Positions 44,597 to 55,145 of a stretch of 64,000 nucleotides of DNA are shown piece by piece (position 1 is the stretch's first letter; the number at the start of each line of letters is the position of its first letter). The translations under genes and the position numbers were made by a program. The notes below the pieces were generated by a model. That model was not told where the DNA came from, did not search any database, and saw nothing but the letters and a program-made list of their open reading frames with translations. Location: assembly GCA_029863125.1 (NCBI GenBank), contig JAOTWB010000004.1, forward strand, positions 1-64,000, written 5' to 3'. Source of the stretch: Gammaproteobacteria bacterium (GTDB lineage: Bacteria > Pseudomonadota > Gammaproteobacteria > Steroidobacterales > Woeseiaceae).

Positions 44597-46801
44597 CTAG
44601 TTAATGGTCGCGCCTTCCTCAAGGATGCGCGGCGTCACAAAGATCAGAAGCTCAGCCTTGTTGTCGGTCCGCTGCTTGCTGCGGAAAAGAGCGCCGGCAA
44701 TCGGAATGTCGCCGAGGAAAGGCACTTTCTTGATCGTTTCGCGGCGTTCCGTTTCGTAAATACCGCCCAGGACAACCGTCTGTCCGTTAGCAACGAGAAC
44801 CTGCGTCTCGACCGAGCGCGTATCGATGCTCGGAACCGTGCCGCCGAGGCCGCCAGTCGAGATAATATCGCCAACGTTATCCTTGCTTACCCGCAGGTCC
44901 ATGATGATGTTGTTGTCCGGCGTAATTTGCGGTGTAACGACCAGTTCGAGCACGGCTTCCTTGAACTGGATCGTCGTTGCCCCGGAAGACGCGGACTGCT
45001 GGTAAGGAATTTCCACACCCTGCTTGATCGTGGCTTCTTTCTGATTGGCCGTGATTACGCGTGGCGTCGAAACGATCTCACCGCGACCCTCCGCTTCCAT
45101 CGCCGTCAGCTCGAGGTCGACCAGGTAGTCATTCTCGAGTACGGCCAGCGAAAAGCGTCCGGCAGCATCGGCAATCGGCAGAGGAACGTTGTAGCGATTG
45201 GTCAGCGACGGATACTCGAGCAGGAACGGACTCGTCGGATCAGCCTGGTTCTCGAGATAGGTCCGGATCATGTTGTCGGTACCAGCACCGCTACCGCTGA
45301 TCGTCGTCAGGCCCGTATTACTCTCATTGAACGCGGTCACGCCCAGGCGTACACCAAGATCCCGACTGAAGTCGTCATTGACGACAACAATGCGTGACTC
45401 GATCAATACCTGCTTGATCGGAATATCCAGAGTGCGAACCAGGCGACGAATGTTCTGCAGGCGCTCCGCTGTGTCCTGAACCAAAAGTGTATTGGTGCGA
45501 TCATCGACGCCAATGCTGCCTCGATCCGACAGCAGCGGGTTGCCGCCACTTTCGGCCCTGATCAGCGTCGCGAGATCGCTTGCCTTGGCGTAGTTGACCT
45601 GGAGGAACTCGGAGTACACTGGCTCGAGCTCGCTGATGGCGAGCTTTGCTTCGAGATCGGCTGTCTCACGCGCGGCAATCTCTTGCGCGGGCGCAACCAT
45701 GATCACGTTGCCGTTCTGGCGCATGTCGAGACCCTTGGTGGTCATCACGATATCCAGGGCCTGATCCCAGGGAACGTTTCGCAGGCGCAGCGTTACATTG
45801 CCCTGCACCGTATCGGATACAACGATGTTCTTGCCCGAAGTTTCGGCAAGCAGCTGCAGTACGGCGCGCGTCTCGATGTCCTGGAAGTTCAGCGTCAGAC
45901 GCTGACCTTCGTATTCCTTCGTCTCCGAGAAGAGGCTCGACTCATCTGTGCCTTCTTCCGCCGCCGGGTTAATTTCGATCGAGAACTCATTGTCGGACTG
46001 ATAGGCAAGCTGCTCATACTTGCCGTCCGCCGAAATGACGATACGCGTATCGAGATTAGTGCGCAGCGTGTCCACCGTCGTAACCGGAGTCGCAAAGTCC
46101 ATGACGTCGAGGCGACGCATCAACTCGGCGGGCAGACTCGTGCCCTTGAAGACAGCGACAACACGTCCGCCTTCCTGACGAATGTCGACCGGCGTCGACG
46201 GATCGGTCAGGTTCACGATGACCCGTCCACCGCCATCGCGCGTGCGACGGAAATCCACGCTCGTTATCGCGCGGCTGCCAGGCGCGGCGTAAGAGGGGGT
46301 GTCAGACGCTGCTGGCGCGCTGGCGAACTGGGTGGTTCCGGCGCTGTAGTCGTCTCCGCCACCCAGGATGACGGTTACCGTGTTACCGCTGCGGCTGGTC
46401 TGATATTGGACCATGGAGTCCAGGTTGAGCACGACCCGTGTGCGGCCGTTTGCTTCAGCCGTCAGCACCGTGTCCAGCGGCCCGAGGTTCACATCGCGGC
46501 GGCGCGAGCTAAGGCCCAACGTCGTATCGGGAAGGTCGAGCGCAATCCGTGCAGGATTCTCAATCGTGAACGCGAGCGGCTCGGGCGCCGTGTCACTCAT
46601 GATCAGCTTCAGCTCGACACGCTGGCCGGGCAGACTCTGCACCTGAATGTCCTGCAGCCGGTTACCTTCCTGTGCGCTGGCAGTTGCGCCCCAGAAAAGC
46701 AGCAGCGCTGCCTGTGCCAATGCGGCCAGTTTTATCACCGTCATGCGATGACCGACCGTCGATTTGCTTTTGAGCATCATTCCAGTTACTCCCAGTTCCA
46801 T
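44597..46801 (-). CDS. pilQ: Type IV pilus secretin
   Basis: AMIN domains, STN, secretin signature; synteny pilMNOPQ. Confidence 0.97.
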   Translation of the reverse strand: MELGVTGMMLKSKSTVGHRMTVIKLAALAQAALLLFWGATASAQEGNRLQDIQVQSLPGQRVELKLIMSDTAPEPLAFTIENPARIALDLPDTTLGLSSRRRDVNLGPLDTVLTAEANGRTRVVLNLDSMVQYQTSRSGNTVTVILGGGDDYSAGTTQFASAPAASDTPSYAAPGSRAITSVDFRRTRDGGGRVIVNLTDPSTPVDIRQEGGRVVAVFKGTSLPAELMRRLDVMDFATPVTTVDTLRTNLDTRIVISADGKYEQLAYQSDNEFSIEINPAAEEGTDESSLFSETKEYEGQRLTLNFQDIETRAVLQLLAETSGKNIVVSDTVQGNVTLRLRNVPWDQALDIVMTTKGLDMRQNGNVIMVAPAQEIAARETADLEAKLAISELEPVYSEFLQVNYAKASDLATLIRAESGGNPLLSDRGSIGVDDRTNTLLVQDTAERLQNIRRLVRTLDIPIKQVLIESRIVVVNDDFSRDLGVRLGVTAFNESNTGLTTISGSGAGTDNMIRTYLENQADPTSPFLLEYPSLTNRYNVPLPIADAAGRFSLAVLENDYLVDLELTAMEAEGRGEIVSTPRVITANQKEATIKQGVEIPYQQSASSGATTIQFKEAVLELVVTPQITPDNNIIMDLRVSKDNVGDIISTGGLGGTVPSIDTRSVETQVLVANGQTVVLGGIYETERRETIKKVPFLGDIPIAGALFRSKQRTDNKAELLIFVTPRILEEGATIN

Positions 46802-46808
46802 TCAGGCG

Positions 46809-47339
46809 TCAGTCTGCTAGACCAATCGCGGCATCCCTCTCGATGTAGCCGCCGATTCCATCAGAAATAATTTCAATCAATGTGATTTCCGATTCAGAAA
46901 TCTCTGTGATTCGTCCGTCGTTTTGCCCCATGTAATTGCCGGGAACAACGCGGTGAATCAACCCGTCTGCTGTTTGTACGAGGCCGTACATCGTGTTGCC
47001 CATGTACAGCGTGCCGACCATACCCAATGTATCCAGCGGAAAGTTCTCGAGATACTCGCGGCTTCGATCCCGGTCGGGGCGTGTGCCGCCCGCGCTGCGG
47101 CTCGCCTGTGGCGTATCGGGTATGAACGGTGACCGCAGGCCCTGCGCATCGGCAACGTACGTGAACACTTCGTACGGCGTGATTTCGGGCAGCGGCTCAA
47201 TTCGACCGCCCGGCTTTGCTTTGACTTCATTGATGTACTGGTCCAGGTCATCCATGTCGCCCCCGCATGCCGCGAGGCCGGCGGCTGACAGGATCAGGAT
47301 GAGGCCATGTCTGATTATTCGGGGAGCGCGCATGATCAC
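46809..47339 (-). CDS. pilP: Type IV pilus biogenesis lipoprotein PilP
   Basis: LAACGGDMDDLDQYINEVKAKPGGRIEPLPEITPYE. Confidence 0.95.
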   Translation of the reverse strand: MIMRAPRIIRHGLILILSAAGLAACGGDMDDLDQYINEVKAKPGGRIEPLPEITPYEVFTYVADAQGLRSPFIPDTPQASRSAGGTRPDRDRSREYLENFPLDTLGMVGTLYMGNTMYGLVQTADGLIHRVVPGNYMGQNDGRITEISESEITLIEIISDGIGGYIERDAAIGLAD

Positions 47340-47935
47340 TGTGCCTCCTCCTCGAGATACCGGTACGTCTTGGCGGTAACCTCGATACTCAGATTGTCGA
47401 ATTCGTTCTTGTCTTCCTGCGTGATGTTGATGTCATGCAACGTCACGATGCGAGGAAGCGCTGCAATGCCGCTCACGAAGTTTCCAATCTCGTGGTAGCC
47501 GCCGGTCAGACGAATCTTGATGGGCTTTTCTGCATAAAAGTCCCTCGGAACCTCTCCCTGCGGAACGAACAGTTTTTCCTGCAATCCCGCCGCAAGCCCG
47601 GTCTGCGAAATGTCGACGATCAGGCTGGGAATTTCGGTCTCGCCCGGAAGCTGCCGGAGCATCGTGCCAAAAGACTGTTCGATCTGCGCAAGCTGCGCTT
47701 TGTAAGCGTCGTAGTTCGCCGCTTTGCGCTGCTTGTTTTCGAACGTCACGCGGAGCTGCTGTTCCTCTTCCTGGACGCGGCTAAGCTGCGGCGCCTTGTC
47801 CTTGACGATGAACCAGTAAACGCCGAGACCCAGCACGACCAGGAACACGATAGCGATTACGGCAGCGCGAAACGGCAGCGGCCAGCGGCCAACGTCATTG
47901 ACGTCCAGGCTCTGAAGTTCTTCTATGAGATTCAT
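47336..47935 (-). CDS. pilO: Type IV pilus biogenesis protein PilO
   Basis: Synteny; YDAYKAQLAQIEQSFGTMLRQLPGETEIPSLI. Confidence 0.95.
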   Translation of the reverse strand: MNLIEELQSLDVNDVGRWPLPFRAAVIAIVFLVVLGLGVYWFIVKDKAPQLSRVQEEEQQLRVTFENKQRKAANYDAYKAQLAQIEQSFGTMLRQLPGETEIPSLIVDISQTGLAAGLQEKLFVPQGEVPRDFYAEKPIKIRLTGGYHEIGNFVSGIAALPRIVTLHDINITQEDKNEFDNLSIEVTAKTYRYLEEEAQ

Positions 47936-48498
47936 TCCGCCTCCTCCGTTTCACCGTCCGTGCGCAACTGCTTCAGGTAGACGACGAACTCCGCCTGGCG
48001 GGACGATCCCGACTGCTTGGTTTCGACGCGCTCAACCTCGGGGTCGGATAACCACTCCGACGCATCGATCTGGCGCATCAGTGCCGACACTCGCGTGCTC
48101 GACTGGGCGACGCCGCGAATCTCGACTCGCGAGCCGGTCTGTTTCATGCCCGTAAGGTAAACGCCCTCCGGCAATTGTCGGACCAGCTCATCGAAAAGAT
48201 GGACGATCTCCGGGCGGCTCTTCTGCAGTTCCTCGATGATTTCCATGCGGGCAAGCAGGCGTTCTTTTTGCCGCTCCAGGCCATCGATCTCGGTAATACT
48301 CTTCTCGAGCTCGGCGATCTCGTCAGTCAGCCGCTTGTTGCGGGACTCCTGGTTCGAAATCATCTGTGAGTACGCAAAGATCGTTGCCACAACCACCGCG
48401 ATTGAGGCGACTACGGCGCCAGCCGTGGCCACACCGAAATCTCGCTGGCGTTTCTTGCGCTCTGCCTCGCGCCACGGGAGTAGATTAATACTCGGCAT
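47932..48498 (-). CDS. pilN: Type IV pilus biogenesis protein PilN
   Basis: INLLPWREAERKKRQRDF. Confidence 0.95.
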   Translation of the reverse strand: MPSINLLPWREAERKKRQRDFGVATAGAVVASIAVVVATIFAYSQMISNQESRNKRLTDEIAELEKSITEIDGLERQKERLLARMEIIEELQKSRPEIVHLFDELVRQLPEGVYLTGMKQTGSRVEIRGVAQSSTRVSALMRQIDASEWLSDPEVERVETKQSGSSRQAEFVVYLKQLRTDGETEEAE

Positions 48499-48499
48499 A

Positions 48500-49561
48500 T
48501 TAGTCGAAGCTCCTCAGTGCAAGGCCGCAGGCAGTGAGAAGTGCAGTTGCATCTTTACTGACGCCCTGTGACTTGGCCTTAGATGAAATTTTCATTTGTC
48601 CGAGCGGATCACCCACCTCGGTCGGAATACCTACACGGCTCGAAATTACGTCCGCGATACCCGGGATGTTCGCGCAGCCGCCGCAAACCAGGATCATGTC
48701 CGGCTGCTCACGACCGCCGCCCGATGCCAGGTAGAACTGCAGTGAGCGGCTGACCTGTTGCGTCATGTCGTCAATGAATGGCTCGAGCACTTCGGGCTGG
48801 TAATTACTCGGCAGGCCGCCCTGTTTTTTGGCACGGCCCGCGTCTTCCATCGACAGCCCGTAGGTACGCATGATTTCCTCGGTCAACTGCTGGCCACCGA
48901 AGTTGAAGTCGCGTGTGTAAATAACCTTGAGGTCATAAAGCACACTGAACGTCGTGCTGCTGGCGCCGATATCGACGACCGCCACCGACTGCCCCATACC
49001 ACCGTCGGGAATCTGGTGGCTCAACAGGCGACAGGCATTTTCAAGTGCAAATGCCTCAACGTCGACGATTTTCGTCGTGAGACCCGCCGCGCTGACAGCT
49101 GACTGTCGCTGCTCGACGTTCTCCGTTCGCGTTGCAACGAGTAACACGTCCATGAGTTCGGGGTCTTTGTCGTTCGGGCCGATCACTTCGTAGTCGAAGC
49201 TGACCTCTTCCATCGGGAATGGAATGTACTGGTCGGCCTGAATCTCGACCTGTCCCTCGAGGTCTCGCGCAGAGAGGCTGGAGGGCATTTGAATGACTTT
49301 GGTAATGGCCGCGTCACCGCTGATAGCGACGGCGACGTCGGTTGCCTTGGCCCCGGCCCGCTTGACGGCGCGACGAATAGCTTCACCGACTGCCTTGGCA
49401 TCGACTATCGCTTTTTCGCTCACCGAACTGGGAGGGGTAGGCTCCGCTGAGTAGGACTCGACACGATAGCGCTTGCCACTCTGCGTAAGCTCTATCAGTT
49501 TGACCGACGACGTCGTGATATCGAGGCCCAGCAATGGCTGTGATTTATTGCCAAAAAACAC
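48500..49561 (-). CDS. pilM: Type IV pilus assembly protein PilM
   Basis: LLGLDITTSSVKLIELTQSG; actin-like ATPase. Confidence 0.96.
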   Translation of the reverse strand: MFFGNKSQPLLGLDITTSSVKLIELTQSGKRYRVESYSAEPTPPSSVSEKAIVDAKAVGEAIRRAVKRAGAKATDVAVAISGDAAITKVIQMPSSLSARDLEGQVEIQADQYIPFPMEEVSFDYEVIGPNDKDPELMDVLLVATRTENVEQRQSAVSAAGLTTKIVDVEAFALENACRLLSHQIPDGGMGQSVAVVDIGASSTTFSVLYDLKVIYTRDFNFGGQQLTEEIMRTYGLSMEDAGRAKKQGGLPSNYQPEVLEPFIDDMTQQVSRSLQFYLASGGGREQPDMILVCGGCANIPGIADVISSRVGIPTEVGDPLGQMKISSKAKSQGVSKDATALLTACGLALRSFD

Positions 49562-49922
49562 GTCTTTTTCCTTCTAAGTCGGTAGGTTGCGAGCCAATCG
49601 TAGGTTAGACCTGAGCAAATCGATTTAACTATATATCAATAAAATGTTAAATAAAACGTGACTTTGCTCACGAACCCACAATCCCTATAGTAATGTTCCT
49701 GGACGGGTACGTTCCGTGAACCAGTCCGCGGCTGAGGACGAGACTTGTTATTGCAGCAGCCCGTGATGCGCGTCTATCATCGGCTCCCTTCATCAAGTAT
49801 GCAAAAAAGCCGTGCCCTTAAAAAGCCATATTTCCGGCATCCACCGAGCACCACCATACCCTTATATAAAGTGAGCCAGCAGCCCGGTAAACCGGGGTAT
49901 TCGGCGGAAATCGCCAGCAACT

Positions 49923-52511
49923 ATGCATAAACCACGGAAAACAAACAAGAATCTGCGTCACATTCGGAGGCGACGGCTATTCAGAAGCCTGATTGTGATG
50001 CTTGGCCTCGGTGCCGGCGGAACCATTGCGGCCGTCGCCGCGGTTATCGGCGCGTATTATTTCGTGGAACCCGGCTTGCCCAGGCCCGAAACGATTCGCG
50101 ATATCCCGCTGCAGATTCCGCTTCGAATTTTCAGTCGCGACGGATACCTCATATCCGAAATCGGTGAACGGCGTCGCATCCTGATCGCGTTCGAGGACCT
50201 GCCGCCGCACGTGGTGCATGCTTTCATCTCGGCCGAAGATCGACGCTTTTTCGAGCACCCCGGCATCGATTACCAGGGCATCATCCGATCGTTTGCGCGG
50301 TTGATCAGGAGCGGTGAGATCAGCGGCGGCGGCAGCACGCTGACGCAGCAGCTTGCTCGCGACTACTTTTTGACGCGTGAGCAGTTGTTCACGCGAAAAC
50401 TTCGTGAAGCTTTTCTGGCGTACAAGATCGAGCAGGAGTTCACCAAGGAACAGATAATGGCGCTGTTCCTCAACAAGATGTTTTTTGGACAACGCGCCTA
50501 TGGTGTGGCCGCCGCGGCACAGGTGTACTTCAACAAGAATCTCAGGGAACTCAACGCTGCAGAAGCTGCGACCCTTGCGGGCGTTCTCCCGGCGCCATCG
50601 CGGTATAACCCGGTTTACAGCGCGGCAAATGCAGAAATACGCCGCAGCTATGTGCTGGGCCGGATGCACGATCTCGGGTACCTGGACGATGCGGCTTTCG
50701 CGGAATCGATGGCCTTTCCGATGGAATCACAGCTACACGGAGCCGCCGTTGAGCTGAACGCCCCTTACGTCGCCGAAATGGTGCGCAGTGAGATGCTGAA
50801 GCGTTATGGCGAAGACACCTACACGGCCGGTTACCAGGTTGTGACTTCACTGGATTCGCGTTTGCAGTCTGCAGCCAACTACGCATTGAGAAACGGACTG
50901 CTCGAGTTTACCCGGCGACGCGGCTATCGCGGCCCGGCGATGACCATAGAGCTCGACGACGAAATCCTGATGGCGCCCTTTGAAAAATGGCCGATTGAAA
51001 TCCGGGAAACGCTTGAGCAGTACGCCCCGGGCGGTCTGTCTGTCGCGCTGGTTACGAGTCTTTCAGAAGACAATTCCGTGCGCATCGTATTCGCCGGCGG
51101 CCTAAGAGCCACCTTGCCCTGGGGCGGCATCAGCTGGGCCAAACCTTTTGTCGATCGCGAGACAACGGGGCCGGCCCCGGAAACCGTTGGCGATGTTCTG
51201 TCAGTCGGTGACGTCGTTTACGTGATGCCCACAACGAAGGGTAGCTGGGCGCTGGCCCAGGTACCGGAGGCACAGGGCGCCGTCGTAGCGATAGACCCGT
51301 TTGACGGCGGAGTCGGCGCACTCACGGGCGGCTTCGACTTCACGCTGAGCAAATTCAACAGGGCACGACAGGCATACCGCCAGCCGGGTTCGTCCTTTAA
51401 GCCGTTCATTTATTCCGCCGCGCTCGAACACGGCAATACGCCGGCGACCGTCATCCTGGACGCGCCGGTTGTGATCAATTCCTCGGAACTCGAGGCTGTC
51501 TGGCGGCCTATAAATTACAGCGGGCGATTCTACGGACCGACGCGCATGCGCGAAGCGCTGGTTCGTTCGATGAACCTCGTGTCGGTGCGTCTGCTTCTAT
51601 TCAACACCGGTATCGGCAATGCCGTTCGCCATATCGAAAAATTCGGTTTCGGCGGTGCCGCGCTGCCACGCAACGGTTCTCTCGCGCTGGGCGGCGGCGC
51701 CGCATCGCCGCTCGATATGGCGCAGGGATACGCGATCATTGCCAACGGCGGGCATGCGATAAAACCCTATGTAATCGATGCGATTTACGGGCCGGCGGGT
51801 GAAACCCTGTACCGCAACGAGCCGGCCATCGTCTGCGATTCGTGTATCGGAGAAGGAACCGCCAATCGGTATGGTCGTGCACCGCGTGCGCAAATGTCGC
51901 TGGACGCGATGGCTGATGTGGCGCTCGACTATCGGCCCGATGCCAGCGCGGCGCCGGAGCTGTTTGCAGACGTCGTCACTGCCCCTCGGACAATTAGCCC
52001 GCAAAACATGTTTCTGGTTCAGGACATGATGCGCGACGTCGTGCGGCGCGGCACCGGTCGCCGCGCAATGGCGCTGGGCCGCAACGACCTCTCGGGAAAA
52101 ACCGGCACGTCGAATGACCGGCGCGACGCCTGGTTCGGGGGCTTTAACGCCGACCTCGCCAGCATCGTATGGGTCGGCTACGACGACGACCTGCCCCTGG
52201 GTCCCGGCGAGGAAGGATCGAGGACCGCGCTGCCGATCTGGGTCGAATTCTCGCGCATCGCTCTGGCGGGGGTGCCGGAAAATCAACTGCCGATGCCGGA
52301 AGGCATCGTTTCGGTGCTTATCGACCGCGAGACCGGCTGCCCCGCACGGTCGGGGCAGCGCAACGTCGTGTTCGAAGTGTTCCGGCAGGGCAACGTTCCG
52401 GAGTGCGAGTTCGTCGAAGAAATCCCTGACATTTTCAATGACGCGTCCGGAATCGATGCACCACCCGATGAGGAAGGGGAAGTTGACGAGGAAAGCGAGC
52501 CGATCTTTTGA
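49923..52511 (+). CDS. mrcA: Penicillin-binding protein 1A
   Basis: EDRRFFEHPGIDYQGIIRS; GGSTLTQQLARD; QPGSSFKPFIY; GKTGTSN. Confidence 0.97.
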   Translation: MHKPRKTNKNLRHIRRRRLFRSLIVMLGLGAGGTIAAVAAVIGAYYFVEPGLPRPETIRDIPLQIPLRIFSRDGYLISEIGERRRILIAFEDLPPHVVHAFISAEDRRFFEHPGIDYQGIIRSFARLIRSGEISGGGSTLTQQLARDYFLTREQLFTRKLREAFLAYKIEQEFTKEQIMALFLNKMFFGQRAYGVAAAAQVYFNKNLRELNAAEAATLAGVLPAPSRYNPVYSAANAEIRRSYVLGRMHDLGYLDDAAFAESMAFPMESQLHGAAVELNAPYVAEMVRSEMLKRYGEDTYTAGYQVVTSLDSRLQSAANYALRNGLLEFTRRRGYRGPAMTIELDDEILMAPFEKWPIEIRETLEQYAPGGLSVALVTSLSEDNSVRIVFAGGLRATLPWGGISWAKPFVDRETTGPAPETVGDVLSVGDVVYVMPTTKGSWALAQVPEAQGAVVAIDPFDGGVGALTGGFDFTLSKFNRARQAYRQPGSSFKPFIYSAALEHGNTPATVILDAPVVINSSELEAVWRPINYSGRFYGPTRMREALVRSMNLVSVRLLLFNTGIGNAVRHIEKFGFGGAALPRNGSLALGGGAASPLDMAQGYAIIANGGHAIKPYVIDAIYGPAGETLYRNEPAIVCDSCIGEGTANRYGRAPRAQMSLDAMADVALDYRPDASAAPELFADVVTAPRTISPQNMFLVQDMMRDVVRRGTGRRAMALGRNDLSGKTGTSNDRRDAWFGGFNADLASIVWVGYDDDLPLGPGEEGSRTALPIWVEFSRIALAGVPENQLPMPEGIVSVLIDRETGCPARSGQRNVVFEVFRQGNVPECEFVEEIPDIFNDASGIDAPPDEEGEVDEESEPIF

Positions 52512-52515
52512 CGCA

Positions 52516-53127
52516 ATGGGCAGGCAAAAAAACAATGGGGTCGAGCGGGCGCGACAGGTCGTTGCGCAGGAAGCCGCTCGCATAATAGTCGATCACGGCA
52601 TTCGCGATTATCGCCTGGCGAAACATAAAGCCGCTGAACGCCTGGGAATCTCTGTGCGCGGCGCTCTGCCTGGCAACGCGGAAATCGAGGCTGCCGTCGT
52701 CGAGCACCTGCAGATTTTCGGTGGCGAGTCACACGCGGATCAACTGCGCCTCATGCGGATTGCGGCGCTCTCCGCCATGAAGCTGCTCGAAGCATTTACG
52801 CCACGACTTGTCGGGCCCGTGCTCGTCGGTACCGCGGATCAAAACTCCGCCGTTAACCTGCACGTCTTTGCCGACAGTCCGGAAGCCGTTGCGCTTGAGC
52901 TCGGTGGTATGGGCATCAGCTATCGACCGTACGAGCGGCGCCTGAAAAGCCGCCGCAACCGCGTCGAGACCTTCGCCGGTTTCGAGTTTCATCACAGCAA
53001 TAGCGCGATCCAGGCCACCGTATTTCCGGTCGACGGAATCCGCCAGGCGCCGATGAGCCCGATCGACGGCAAGCCGATGAAGCGGGTCGATTTGAATGCC
53101 GTGCAATTGCTCCTCGAACACATCTGA
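52516..53127 (+). CDS. Conserved hypothetical protein, nucleotidyltransferase-like
   Basis: ERARQVVAQEAARIIVDHGIRDYRLAKHKAAERLG...PRLVGPVLVGTADQNSAVNLHVFADSPEAV; ATG at 52516. Confidence 0.75.
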   Translation: MGRQKNNGVERARQVVAQEAARIIVDHGIRDYRLAKHKAAERLGISVRGALPGNAEIEAAVVEHLQIFGGESHADQLRLMRIAALSAMKLLEAFTPRLVGPVLVGTADQNSAVNLHVFADSPEAVALELGGMGISYRPYERRLKSRRNRVETFAGFEFHHSNSAIQATVFPVDGIRQAPMSPIDGKPMKRVDLNAVQLLLEHI

Positions 53128-53143
53128 TCGCAACTCCATTTCA

Positions 53144-53386
53144 CCACCCACCCTTGCCAAGCAGCGGCCACCAACCTCTGAGCTCGGGCAACCGACCGAC
53201 ATGCATTGCTGGCGGACTGCCTCGCTTGCGCTCGCTTCATGTCTCGCCAGCAAACATCTCGTCCACTTGCCTCACGCCGCACGGTTACGCAGCGGCGGCG
53301 AGTGCGGGCGTGTCTTGCGAAGCGACATCGCGTCAGCGCGAGCAGGCAAGATCTCCCCGCAATCGACGCCGCGGGGAGGTGGGTGG
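53144..53386. repeat. Intergenic structured repeat block (family copy 3)
   Basis: Bounded by CCACCCACC (53144) and GGTGGGTGG (53378); contains IR TTGCTGGCG/CGCCAGCAA (53206-53253) and a 34-nt core (53311-53344) whose reverse complement is identical to 29524-29557. Confidence 0.85.
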
Positions 53387-53415
53387 AAGGTTGGCGGACG
53401 TTGGCAGGTGAGGCG

Positions 53416-54711
53416 CTATCGCTTTGCGATCGGGGTGTAATCCCGCTGTGCCGGCCCGGTATACAGCTGTCGCGGTCTCGCGATCTTGCCCGCCGGGTCA
53501 GAGATCATCTCGCGCCAGTGCGCCGCCCAGCCCACCGAGCGCCCAAGCGCAAACATCACGGTAAACATTGAGGTCGGAATACCGAGTGCCCGGTAGATGA
53601 TGCCCGAGTAGAAGTCGACGTTCGGGTAAAGATTTTTCTCTTTGAAGTAGTCGTCCTCGAGCGCAACCTGTTCGAGCTCCTGGGCCAGGTCGAACAACGG
53701 CGTGTCCTTGCGGTCCAGCCGCTGCAGCACCTTGTGGCACATGTCCCGGATAATCGTCGCGCGCGGATCGAAATTCTTGTACACGCGGTGGCCGAAACCC
53801 ATCAGCCGGAAGGGATCCGACTTGTCCTTGGCTTTGTCGACATACTTCTTGATCTGGCTGGTATCCCCGATCTGCTCGAGCATCTTGAGAACAGCCTCAT
53901 TGGCACCGCCGTGCGCGGGTCCCCAGAGTGCCGAGATGCCTGCGGCAATCGCCGAGTACGGGTTTGCGCCCGAGCTCCCGGCCATTCTGACCGTCGAGGT
54001 CGAACAGTTCTGTTCGTGATCGGCATGCAGTATGAACAGCAGGTCGAGCGCTTCGGCCGCGACCTCATCGATTTCGTAAGGTTCTGCCGGAACCGCAAAC
54101 AACATATGCAGCAGGTTCTGGCAGTAATTCAGATCATTCCGTGGATAAATGAACGGCTGACCCGTATTGAGTTTGTAGGCGGCGGCGGCGATCGTCGGCA
54201 GTTTGGCGAGAATCCGGTGCGCGAATATGTCGCGGTGATCGGGGTTCGATGCATCCATTTCGCTGTGATAATAAGCCGACATGGAGCCGACGACAGCGGA
54301 CAACATCGCCATCGGGTGCGCGTCGTAACGGAAACCCTTGAAGAAGCTCAGCATCCCCTCGTTAAGCATGGTGTGCCGGCGGATCGTCCGTTCAAACTTC
54401 GCGAGCTCGGTGGTTGTCGGCAGATTCCCGTGCAACAAGAGGTAAGAAACTTCGATGAAGTTCGAGTTGGCAGCAAGCTGTTCCACAGGGTAGCCCCGGT
54501 ACATCAGGATTCCCTGCTCGCCGTCGATGTACGTTATGTCTGATTCGCAGCTGCCCGTCGCGACAAACCCGGGGTCGTACGTGAAGACGCCTTGCTCCTT
54601 ATACAGCTTTGCAATATCGATAACGTCGGGACCGACTGTTCCGCTGCGTACGGGCAGGTCCGTTTCGGTGCCGTTGGGGCTGATCAGGCGGTATGCATCC
54701 TCGCTCATCAT
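53416..54711 (-). CDS. gltA: Citrate synthase
   Basis: ITYIDGEQGILMYRGYPVEQLA; GPAHGGANEAVL; MGFGHRVYKNFDPRA. Confidence 0.98.
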   Translation of the reverse strand: MMSEDAYRLISPNGTETDLPVRSGTVGPDVIDIAKLYKEQGVFTYDPGFVATGSCESDITYIDGEQGILMYRGYPVEQLAANSNFIEVSYLLLHGNLPTTTELAKFERTIRRHTMLNEGMLSFFKGFRYDAHPMAMLSAVVGSMSAYYHSEMDASNPDHRDIFAHRILAKLPTIAAAAYKLNTGQPFIYPRNDLNYCQNLLHMLFAVPAEPYEIDEVAAEALDLLFILHADHEQNCSTSTVRMAGSSGANPYSAIAAGISALWGPAHGGANEAVLKMLEQIGDTSQIKKYVDKAKDKSDPFRLMGFGHRVYKNFDPRATIIRDMCHKVLQRLDRKDTPLFDLAQELEQVALEDDYFKEKNLYPNVDFYSGIIYRALGIPTSMFTVMFALGRSVGWAAHWREMISDPAGKIARPRQLYTGPAQRDYTPIAKR

Positions 54712-54826
54712 TCTTCCTCGATTTCCTTGAATCAGACGTTGCGAGCATAGCGCAGAGCGCCGCGACCCCGAAAGTCGTGGAATGACGCAATGAGACCAGG
54801 ATTGCTGCCGAGACAGCGGCTGGCGT

Positions 54827-55030
54827 TCAGCTCATGCCGTACTTGCGGCGGAATTTGTCTACGCGTCCGCCCGAATCGACGATCTTTTGCTTGCCCGTGT
54901 AGAACGGGTGGCAGGAGGAGCACACCTCGATGAGGAGATCTTCGCCGAGCGTCGAACGCGTCGTGAATTCGTTGCCGCAACTACAGGTGACCTTGATGGC
55001 GGTGTAATTAGGGTGAATATCGGCTTTCAT
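54827..55030 (-). CDS. rpmE: 50S ribosomal protein L31
   Basis: [49 protein letters not shown]; cysteine-containing form. Confidence 0.97.
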   Translation of the reverse strand: MKADIHPNYTAIKVTCSCGNEFTTRSTLGEDLLIEVCSSCHPFYTGKQKIVDSGGRVDKFRRKYGMS

Positions 55031-55110
55031 TGTGGCTCTCCCGAGCGCGCTGCGTCGCAAAAGGCCGCGTAGGATATAGCGAAGCGCCCGCTCCCGCAAG
55101 CCCCCTGCGA

Positions 55111-55145
55111 TTATCCACAGAAGCTGTGGATAAGTATGTGGATTA
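55111..55145. promoter_or_regulatory. Cluster of three DnaA boxes
   Basis: TTATCCACA (55111-55119), TGTGGATAA (55125-55133), TGTGGATTA (55137-55145, 8/9). Confidence 0.75.

Noticed and set aside
45683-46870. 395-aa plus-strand ORF
   Set aside because: Antisense shadow of pilQ.
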